From Chitinophaga terrae (ex Kim and Jung 2007) (GTDB taxonomy: Bacteria; Bacteroidota; Bacteroidia; Chitinophagales; Chitinophagaceae), in contig NZ_FNRL01000038.1 in the NCBI RefSeq assembly GCF_900107795.1, forward strand, positions 1 through 46,515: a DNA stretch of 46,515 bases, read 5' to 3'. Position numbers and translations under genes: made by a program. This document shows, one piece after another, positions 26,493 to 32,677 of this stretch (position 1 is the stretch's first letter; the number at the start of each line of letters is the position of its first letter). Under the pieces are notes generated by a model. That model saw only the letters and a list, made by a program, of their open reading frames with translations, was not told the origin of the DNA and made no database searches.

Positions 26493-26660
26493 TTAATAAG
26501 GAAGCGGGCCTGGTTTGGATGGTTTATCATCCTCCTCTTCCGACACTCTTTCAGTACCTTCAAACGCACCTCCCGAACCATCATGTATAATGGGTTCTTC
26601 TTTTACATCTTCTTGTTTTTTTTCCGGGTTCTCTTCAACGGGTCTGTTATTTTTATCCAT
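26493..26660 (-). CDS. Small acidic protein of unknown function (55 residues)
   Basis: The product starts MDKNNRPVEENPEKKQED and ends GPLPY. It is rich in Glu, Asp, Lys and Pro, has no membrane segment or Cys, and is probably disordered and cytoplasmic. I recognise no family. The ATG at 26658-26660 is supported by an exact -7 element 5 nt upstream; the open frame extends further upstream, but that part would lie before the promoter. It is followed 34 bp later by the aldolase gene. Confidence 0.65.
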   Translation of the reverse strand: MDKNNRPVEENPEKKQEDVKEEPIIHDGSGGAFEGTERVSEEEDDKPSKPGPLPY

Positions 26661-26665
26661 ATCAA

Positions 26666-26673
26666 CAAATATA
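26666..26673 (-). promoter_or_regulatory. -7 element TATATTTG before the small acidic protein
   Basis: An exact TAnnTTTG match lies 5 nt before the ATG and supports the short form of the gene at 26493-26660. A leaderless start is expected. Confidence 0.5.
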
Positions 26674-26722
26674 CGGAATACTGGGTAGTGAATTTTTGGT
26701 AGGATCAGCGCTTCTATTTTTC

Positions 26723-26730
26723 TATCTTTG
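26723..26730 (+). promoter_or_regulatory. -7 element TATCTTTG for the phosphatase gene
   Basis: An exact consensus match with TTTTTGG at 26693-26699 upstream (spacing slightly long). It predicts a leader of about 20 nt before the ATG at 26757. Confidence 0.6.
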
Positions 26731-26756
26731 CTCCCCGGAAGAACAAAAAAAATAAT

Positions 26757-27332
26757 ATGACTGAGATCGCAATTATTCGTCACGGTACTACGTCCTGGAA
26801 CAAAGCAGGCCGCCTTCAGGGATATTCGGATATCCCGCTTGATGAAGAGGGTATCCAGCAGGCCTTGAAGTTAGGACAGCGGTTAAGCAGTGAAAATTGG
26901 GATCTGGTTTTCTCCAGCCATCTTATACGCGCCCGGCAAACGGCCGCCATTATTGCACAGGAACTGAATATCGACAGCGTGTTTGAAGACAAAAGGATAG
27001 GTGAAGCCGGCGGCGGTTTGATAGAAGGTACTACCGAAGAAGAACGCCAGGAAAAATGGGGCGTTAACTGGAAACAGCTTGACCTGGGGATGGAATCCCG
27101 GGAGTCAGTAGTGCAGCGGGGACTATCGTTCCTGGAAGAAGTAGTGACGGAAAATAAAGGCAAGAAAATAGTGCTCGTAACGCATGGCAGCTTTATCAGG
27201 CAGTTGCTCGACACCATTGTACCGGCCATGCACCCTACCCCTGCGATGAAAAACACCTCTTTCACCAGGCTGTTGTTCGCAAACGACAACTGGAACTGCG
27301 AATTATTCAATTGCGTTAAGCATCTCGACTAA
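26757..27332 (+). CDS. Histidine phosphatase family (phosphoglycerate-mutase-like) protein
   Basis: The 191-residue protein has the catalytic RHGTTSWN (His phosphoacceptor), the second-site SSHLIRARQTA, an acid residue in RIGEAGGG and the LVTHGSFIRQLL histidine. The family includes phosphoglycerate mutase, cobalamin phosphatase CobC and broad phosphatases; no neighbouring pathway genes identify the substrate. It has its own promoter and a 13-bp stem terminator downstream. Confidence 0.9.
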   Translation: MTEIAIIRHGTTSWNKAGRLQGYSDIPLDEEGIQQALKLGQRLSSENWDLVFSSHLIRARQTAAIIAQELNIDSVFEDKRIGEAGGGLIEGTTEEERQEKWGVNWKQLDLGMESRESVVQRGLSFLEEVVTENKGKKIVLVTHGSFIRQLLDTIVPAMHPTPAMKNTSFTRLLFANDNWNCELFNCVKHLD

Positions 27333-27357
27333 CTCTTATTCTTCATAATTGTTAAAA

Positions 27358-27401
27358 AAGCAACAAAGTTTAGTGTTAAAAAGAACTGAACTTTGTTGCT
27401 T
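27358..27401. terminator. 13-bp inverted repeat between phosphatase and response-regulator genes
   Basis: AAGCAACAAAGTT (27358-27370) and AACTTTGTTGCTT (27389-27401) are perfectly complementary around an 18-nt loop, with A-rich and T-rich flanks. It probably terminates the phosphatase message. Its right arm contains the TTTG that could be the -33 element for the next gene, so it may also affect that promoter. Confidence 0.7.
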
Positions 27402-27414
27402 TATTCATGAGAGT

Positions 27415-27422
27415 TATATTTG
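27415..27422 (+). promoter_or_regulatory. -7 element TATATTTG for the two-component operon
   Basis: An exact consensus match ends 6 nt before the ATG at 27429, with TTTG at 27392-27395 about 19 nt upstream of it. This fits the Bacteroidota TTTG / TAnnTTTG promoter layout. Confidence 0.6.
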
Positions 27423-27428
27423 TTACCC

Positions 27429-28154
27429 ATGAAATTATTGTTGATAGAAGACGAACCTGCTGTAGTATCTGTCATTACCCGTGGGCTGACGGAAGCCGGC
27501 TACGAGATAAGCGTGGCTCCCGACGGCAACAGCGGCCTTGAAATGGCCCTGAATAATCCCAGTTTCCGGCTGATTATACTGGATGTAATGCTACCCGGCA
27601 TGAATGGTATCGAAGTATGTCGTTCCCTGCGCAAATCGCAGGTTGATACCCCTATTTTGATGCTCACCGCCCTGGGAACTACAGAGAACATCGTCATGGG
27701 GCTCGATTCCGGGGCCGACGATTACCTCCTGAAGCCTTTCAAGCTCCAGGAGCTGGAAGCCCGGATCAGGAGCCTGATGCGCCGGAAAACAGGCAATACG
27801 GAGCCTGTAGCTCCCGCTGCCGCCCCCTCTCCGGCAATACTGAGCCTGGCCGACCTGTCGCTCAACACCGACACGAAAACAGCTACCCGTATGGGTAAAA
27901 ACATACAACTGACAGCAACAGAATACCGGTTGTTAGAATTCCTGCTTAAAAACCCGCGCAAAGTGTTATCCAGGTTAGAGATACTGGAACATGTCTGGGG
28001 TATAGAATTCAACATGAACACGAAAGTAGTGGATGTCTATATCAACTACCTTCGCAAGAAGATCAATAAGCCGGATGCAGCAGAACTGATACATACCGTT
28101 GTAGGATTGGGGTATATGCTGAAAGAAACCAAGCTGGATGAAGATTCGCACTAA
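27429..28154 (+). CDS. OmpR-family response regulator
   Basis: The 241-residue protein has a receiver domain (LLIEDEP acidic pocket, phosphoacceptor Asp52 in LDVMLPGMNG, switch Thr in MLTALG, Lys in LLKPF) and a C-terminal winged-helix DNA-binding domain (LTATEYRLLEFLLKNP, VDVYINYLRKKI). I use the ATG at 27429 rather than the TTG three codons upstream, since the -7 element covers that codon. It overlaps the sensor kinase gene by 17 bp. The repeat array at 29502-29565 is its probable binding site. Confidence 0.94.
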   Translation: MKLLLIEDEPAVVSVITRGLTEAGYEISVAPDGNSGLEMALNNPSFRLIILDVMLPGMNGIEVCRSLRKSQVDTPILMLTALGTTENIVMGLDSGADDYLLKPFKLQELEARIRSLMRRKTGNTEPVAPAAAPSPAILSLADLSLNTDTKTATRMGKNIQLTATEYRLLEFLLKNPRKVLSRLEILEHVWGIEFNMNTKVVDVYINYLRKKINKPDAAELIHTVVGLGYMLKETKLDEDSH

Positions 28155-29493
28155 GATATTACTTGTATTTGCAGGTCTGACCATTTCCACGATCCTCGTG
28201 ATGACGGGCCTGGTGTACTATTTTGCCAACCAGCATTCGTTTGAAGACTTCTACAAACGGCTGGAGATCCGCGCCTACCTGGCCGCCAGGGCTACCCTGC
28301 CCAATTACGAATCCGACAGCGCTATCTATAACGAGATAAGGGAAGAACACCTGGAAAAACTGCCGGCAGAAAAAGAATATTTCCTTGCTGTTAATAACAA
28401 TACCGTTTCCAAAAATGAGCAACTTAGTTTACCGGATACGTTTTACCAGCAGGTGATCCGCGAAAGCAAAGCTACCTACCGGGAAGGCGACCGCTTTTAT
28501 GAAGGCGTACTCTATAAAAGTAAACAAGGCGTATACATTGTTATCGTTTCCGCTATCAATCAATACAGCATAGAATACCTGGCCTGGTTAAGAAAACTGC
28601 TGCTGATCTGTGCCGTTGCCTCCAGCGTTATCCTGATAGGAGCCGGTATCTTCTTCTCCAAATATATTTTAAAACCCATCCGCCAGATGATGGTACAGGT
28701 AAAAAATATCAGTTCCCGCAACTTACACCTGCGGCTAAACGTAGAGAACAGCGAAGACGAGATCACCGACCTGGCAACTACTTTCAATAATATGCTCGAC
28801 AGGCTGGAAACAGCCTTTGAAACCCAGAACAATTTCGTGAGCAATGCTTCCCACGAATTGGGAACACCGCTTACCGCTATTATCGGCGAGGCAGAACTGG
28901 CGCTGAACAAAGAAAGAACGCCTGCGCATTACGTGTATTCCCTTCAAAACATCCTCAGCGAAGCAGAACGGCTTGAACATATTACCCGCAGCCTGCTGCA
29001 CCTTGCCCAAACAGGGTTTGACGGCAAGAAACAGGAATGGGAAGACATCCGGACAGATGAGCTGCTTTTCAATGTGAAACGCACCATTGATAAGATGTAC
29101 CCGGATAACCATGTAGAAATAGACTACAGCCTGTTCCCGGAAGAAGAAGAAAAGCTGCAGATAAGCGGGAACATGCAATTATTGGAACTGGCGTTAACCA
29201 ATATAGTGGTGAATGCCATCAAGTATTCGGATAATAAACCTGTTTCCATAGCCCTGGCGGCAACAGAAAAGAAAAATATTATCATCGTAAAAGATATGGG
29301 TATAGGCATCCCGCAGGGAGATCTTCCTTATATCTTCTCTCCCTTCTTCAGGGCTTCCAATACATCCAAGTTTAAGGGCTATGGCATTGGCTTGCCGCTG
29401 GCAATGAATATCGTCCGCATGCACAAAGGGGATATTATTGTACATAGTGAAGTAGACCACGGAACTGAGATCAGGGTTGAGTTACCATTGTAG
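28138..29493 (+). CDS. Sensor histidine kinase
   Basis: The 451-residue kinase has two membrane spans (about 7-29 and 153-176) flanking a periplasmic sensor region of about 120 residues, then HAMP (about 177-230). A HisKA helix with His239 in SNASHELGTPL follows. The HATPase domain has an N box TNIVVNAIKYS, G1 VKDMGIGIP and G2 GYGIGLPLA. It phosphorylates the partner regulator encoded just upstream. The CusS-like layout is typical, but the signal is unknown. The genes immediately downstream are a stress-protein-like and a bestrophin-like gene. Confidence 0.94.
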   Translation: MKIRTKILLVFAGLTISTILVMTGLVYYFANQHSFEDFYKRLEIRAYLAARATLPNYESDSAIYNEIREEHLEKLPAEKEYFLAVNNNTVSKNEQLSLPDTFYQQVIRESKATYREGDRFYEGVLYKSKQGVYIVIVSAINQYSIEYLAWLRKLLLICAVASSVILIGAGIFFSKYILKPIRQMMVQVKNISSRNLHLRLNVENSEDEITDLATTFNNMLDRLETAFETQNNFVSNASHELGTPLTAIIGEAELALNKERTPAHYVYSLQNILSEAERLEHITRSLLHLAQTGFDGKKQEWEDIRTDELLFNVKRTIDKMYPDNHVEIDYSLFPEEEEKLQISGNMQLLELALTNIVVNAIKYSDNKPVSIALAATEKKNIIIVKDMGIGIPQGDLPYIFSPFFRASNTSKFKGYGIGLPLAMNIVRMHKGDIIVHSEVDHGTEIRVELPL

Positions 29494-29501
29494 CGCCTGC
29501 T

Positions 29502-29565
29502 TTCTTACCGAATTCTTACCGGATTTTTACGACCTTTTAACTCCGCTCTTACTGGTTACTTATCT
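29502..29565 (+). promoter_or_regulatory. Six direct repeats at 11-bp spacing, probable response-regulator binding array
   Basis: TTCTTACCG occurs exactly at 29502 and 29513. Related 9-mers occur in phase at 29524 (TTTTTACGA), 29535 (TTTTAACTC), 29546 (CTCTTACTG) and 29557 (TACTTATCT). Position 4 (T) and position 6 (A) are invariant in all six. OmpR/PhoB-type regulators bind direct repeats of 11-bp period. The array starts 8 bp after the kinase stop and ends 8 bp before the -7 element of the next operon. Confidence 0.75.
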
Positions 29566-29573
29566 GCCAGCAA

Positions 29574-29581
29574 TAATTTTG
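29574..29581 (+). promoter_or_regulatory. -7 element TAATTTTG for the stress-protein/bestrophin operon
   Basis: An exact TAnnTTTG match 22 nt before the ATG at 29604. No -33 TTTG is present at the right distance, which suits a promoter that needs an activator bound at the adjoining repeat array. Confidence 0.6.
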
Positions 29582-29603
29582 CTGTCATAAAAAGTTACCA
29601 GAT

Positions 29604-30086
29604 ATGAAAAATATACTCATTCCAACTGATTTTTCGATCCGCTCCTTAAATTATGTGCACAGTATTGTTGCCCAACATCCGGGAGAGAAGGTAAACATCA
29701 TATTCATGCATGCACTGGAGATGCCAGACTCGTTGTTTGATTTGGTAACTTATACACGTAACTCCAGGCATGTAGAACTTATCTCCAACGACTTCCAGGA
29801 TGGTTGTGAAATTATCCGCAACAAATATTCCTCTGCCATTAACCAACTGAAGATAGAATTCTTCCATGGTAATACGAGGGTTGCACTGAGGAATTTCCTG
29901 CTGGCGCAAAACATAGATCTGATCATCCAACCTGCCGACCAGGAATTTACGCCTCCGTCCAAGAGAAGTTACAACCCTGAGAAATTACTCAGCAAATGCA
30001 GTTACCCAAAGATGAAGATCCAGTTGCAACGTCGTAAATATGTTACCGACAGGTCAACTATCTCATCGCTATTATTGGCCGAATAA
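29604..30086 (+). CDS. Universal-stress-protein-like protein
   Basis: The 160-residue protein starts MKNILIPTDFSIRSLNYV, the typical first strand and helix of the UspA fold, and has FMHALEMP and LLAQNIDLIIQ. The C-terminal ATP-binding glycine motif (GxxGxxxxxxxxxG-S/T) is not visible, so it may not bind ATP. Its role in the cell is unknown. It is 12 bp upstream of the bestrophin-like gene and directly downstream of the predicted response-regulator array. Confidence 0.75.
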   Translation: MKNILIPTDFSIRSLNYVHSIVAQHPGEKVNIIFMHALEMPDSLFDLVTYTRNSRHVELISNDFQDGCEIIRNKYSSAINQLKIEFFHGNTRVALRNFLLAQNIDLIIQPADQEFTPPSKRSYNPEKLLSKCSYPKMKIQLQRRKYVTDRSTISSLLLAE

Positions 30087-30098
30087 AAAGCGTTTTTT

Positions 30099-31016
30099 AT
30101 GCTACTGAAGAAGAATATCCCCTTAAAATATGTATTTGGTAAGATCAGGTTTGAGATACTGCTGGTAACAGTGTATACACTGGCTATTAATCTCCTGTAT
30201 TATCGCTACGACTTCACTAATCTGGTTATCCCACTGTCTGTACCCATGGTATTAGGCACTGTGCTATCCCTGCTATTGGCTTTCAGGTCTAACCAGGCAT
30301 ACGACAGATGGTGGGAGGCCAGAACAATCTGGGGGGCGATAGTAAATGATTCACGTTCCTTAACAAGGCAGTTATTGAGTTTAATGGATAGTGCGTATCA
30401 ATCGGAAGAACTGACCGAGTTCCAGGAACGTTTTGTAAAGCGGCAGGCAGCATGGTGCTATAGCTTGGGACAATCGTTACGCAAGACGGATCCATTAAAA
30501 GGTTTGGAAAGGTTACTAACCAGGAGGGAATTAAACTATGTGATGAGATATGATAACGTGCCCGCTGCCCTGTTGCTCTTACACGGTAAAGATCTGAAAC
30601 ATGCGCTGGATCAGGGTTGGATCAACCAGTACCAGCAGGTAGAGATCGACAAAACATTATCGCGCCTCTGCGATGCCATGGGAAAATGCGAGCGTATCAA
30701 GAATACGGTGTTCCCGGCTACCTACAGCCTGTACACTCACTTTACGCTGATCTTCTTTATACTGTTATTGCCCTTTGCATTGATCGACGTGTTAGGGTTC
30801 ATGGAAATTCCGCTGGTTGTTGCCATTGCATCTTCTTTCCTGTTGATAGAAAAGATGGGTATCAACTTACAGGATCCATTCGAAAATAAACCTACAGATA
30901 CACCGGTAACAACCATTGCCCGGAACATCGAAAAAGATTTGAGACAGCAGTTGCATGAACAGTTTAACGCACCGGAAGAAGAACAAATAGAAGTAGGACG
31001 CTTCTATGTGTTGTAA
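30099..31016 (+). CDS. Bestrophin-family (UPF0187) membrane channel protein
   Basis: The 305-residue protein has an N-terminal span (ILLVTVYTLAINLLYY), the hallmark FRSNQAYDRWWEARTIWGAI and two C-terminal spans (TLIFFILLLPFALIDVLGFM and VVAIASSFLLIEKMG), ending with the conserved DPFENKPTDTPVT region. Bacterial bestrophins form pentameric ion channels; some conduct cations, the animal ones chloride. It is the last gene of the unit and is followed by a strong terminator. Co-control with a stress protein by the upstream two-component system is inferred. Confidence 0.93.
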   Translation: MLLKKNIPLKYVFGKIRFEILLVTVYTLAINLLYYRYDFTNLVIPLSVPMVLGTVLSLLLAFRSNQAYDRWWEARTIWGAIVNDSRSLTRQLLSLMDSAYQSEELTEFQERFVKRQAAWCYSLGQSLRKTDPLKGLERLLTRRELNYVMRYDNVPAALLLLHGKDLKHALDQGWINQYQQVEIDKTLSRLCDAMGKCERIKNTVFPATYSLYTHFTLIFFILLLPFALIDVLGFMEIPLVVAIASSFLLIEKMGINLQDPFENKPTDTPVTTIARNIEKDLRQQLHEQFNAPEEEQIEVGRFYVL

Positions 31017-31081
31017 GTAAACTATTGATTTGTGTTTAAGGCGCCCTTCCCACGGGGCCGTAATTTATAGCGTTAACATAA

Positions 31082-31111
31082 AGCCCCGGTATCAACCGGG
31101 GCTCGTTTTTT
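31082..31111 (+). terminator. Intrinsic terminator after the bestrophin gene
   Basis: A 9-bp perfect stem AGCCCCGGT/ACCGGGGCT with a 4-nt loop, followed by CG and six T. Confidence 0.95.
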
Positions 31112-31204
31112 ATATTAACAATTATATTAAACAAAAACCCAGCACGCGTGTTCTTTAGGTAGCTGTTTCAATCAAGTTACTTACTCACGCAAAACTGTTA
31201 AGCT

Positions 31205-31666
31205 ATGAAACTATTCAATTACTGCCTGGTAGCCGCCCTTTGCCTGGGCGCCGCCTGCCAGAATCCCCAGAAACACGACGAAAAAATGGCGGAAGAAAAA
31301 GCGAAAGAAGCTACCCAGTCTGCAGAAGCGTCTGCCATGCACGATGCAGCCGCTAACGCCAATGCCGCCAACGCTGCTGTAGCAGCCGTTCAATCGGCCA
31401 TCAACGATGCCATGTCGAAAGTTCCGATGCCCGATTTCAAAAAAGCAAACGCTAAGAACTTAGCCCAGGACTTCCACAAATACCTGTCGGACCTGGTAAA
31501 TACCAACAGCGGCAAAAAGGCATCTGAATATATGGATAAACTTACCTCCCTGAAAGATGAATACAATAAGAAAGTAGCCGAACAAAAAATTGATCCGGAA
31601 GATAAAACCAAACTGGAAACTTATTACAATGCGCTGATCAGCGCTGTGCAAACAGCAGCACCATAA
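31205..31666 (+). CDS. Putative alanine-rich lipoprotein
   Basis: The 153-residue protein has a short hydrophobic N terminus ending in LCLGAACQN. Cys19 is the likely lipidated residue, although the box is looser than the L-A-G-C consensus. Residues about 25-65 are Ala/Glu/Lys-rich and probably helical or coiled-coil. The C-terminal part (YMDKLTSLKDEYNKKVAEQKI) is also helical. I recognise no family. It has its own terminator at 31699 and stands alone. Confidence 0.7.
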   Translation: MKLFNYCLVAALCLGAACQNPQKHDEKMAEEKAKEATQSAEASAMHDAAANANAANAAVAAVQSAINDAMSKVPMPDFKKANAKNLAQDFHKYLSDLVNTNSGKKASEYMDKLTSLKDEYNKKVAEQKIDPEDKTKLETYYNALISAVQTAAP

Positions 31667-31698
31667 TAATCACAGGTTTTGTTTCTTTTCATTTTGGG

Positions 31699-31728
31699 CA
31701 GGCGTTCGTTTAGTGACGCCTGTTTTTT
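31699..31728 (+). terminator. Intrinsic terminator after the lipoprotein gene
   Basis: A 7-bp stem CAGGCGT/ACGCCTG (31699-31705, 31716-31722) is followed by six T. The T-run overlaps the stop codon of the convergent beta-lactamase-like gene. Confidence 0.85.
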
Positions 31729-32602
31729 ATTCTTCGAAATGCTTCCATACAATGGCGGATATCCGGCGGATCAATACTACCGCTTCATTATCGTCTGCCC
31801 ACCGCTGATCCTGTATATTCTTTGTTCCAATGTACAATACATAATCCCCATGCGGGGCATTTACCAGCAGCACCTCCGACTTTGAGTCGTCTATCGACCC
31901 AGTTTTATCCGCTACCTGCACCCAGGCAGGGATCTGTGAAATAGCTCCTTCGTCGTAATATCCCTTGGTCATCAACCTGTACATCCTGTCTGAAGCTTTA
32001 GGGCTGATCACTTCCTGCTTGCGGATCTTCACCAGCAGCGAAGCCATTTCGCGGGGCGTAGTTTGTCCCCATCCATATTTTTTCCAGTCCTGTTCCCTCC
32101 CCGGGGTACGGGAATTGACCCTTGTATCCTTCAAGCCATATTGTTCCAATATTTTATTGATGGTTACTCCACCGCCCGCCAGGCTTTGGTTCCATAAAGA
32201 AGAAGTATTGTCGCTATACGCCATCATGAGCGCTGCCAGTACGCTGAGCTCTGTTTTGGTGCTGTCTTTGAAAAACTGCATGATCCCCGAGCCGCCATAC
32301 CTGATAGAATCCCTGTACCAAAGGGTTTGGTGGTACTGAAGCTCGCCTTTATCTATCTTATCAAACAACCCTACCAGCAAGGGGATCTTTACAATACTGG
32401 CTGTCGGGAAAATGGTATCAGCATTGATGGCTGCATATTTCCCGGTTGATAACTGGCAGACATACACGCCGACATCGCCTTTAAAACCTGCAACAGCTGC
32501 TGAGATCGCCTGCTGCAGCGACTTGTCAGGTTTCAGTCTTTTTTGCGCACCGGCAAAAACAGGCAGTGAAAAGAAGAGGGAGAATAAAACGACCTTTTTC
32601 AT
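31727..32602 (-). CDS. Class A beta-lactamase-like serine hydrolase
   Basis: A signal peptide (about 1-19) precedes a 291-residue penicillin-binding fold with Ser69-x-x-Lys72 (TASIVKIP), Ser130-Asp-Asn (YSDN) and Lys233-Thr-Gly (DKTGS). The omega-loop Glu of true class A enzymes should lie in ExxLN. Here only an Arg-Glu pair at 169-170 (GREQDW) is found in that region, so deacylation may differ. It could be a weak beta-lactamase or another periplasmic serine hydrolase. The gene stands alone, convergent with the lipoprotein gene. Confidence 0.88.
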   Translation of the reverse strand: MKKVVLFSLFFSLPVFAGAQKRLKPDKSLQQAISAAVAGFKGDVGVYVCQLSTGKYAAINADTIFPTASIVKIPLLVGLFDKIDKGELQYHQTLWYRDSIRYGGSGIMQFFKDSTKTELSVLAALMMAYSDNTSSLWNQSLAGGGVTINKILEQYGLKDTRVNSRTPGREQDWKKYGWGQTTPREMASLLVKIRKQEVISPKASDRMYRLMTKGYYDEGAISQIPAWVQVADKTGSIDDSKSEVLLVNAPHGDYVLYIGTKNIQDQRWADDNEAVVLIRRISAIVWKHFEE

Positions 32603-32677
32603 TCTAACAAAATAAGCATTGGATTATTAAAAGACAAATAAGCTTATTAACTTAGGAAATACCGAAACGCTGCCTAT

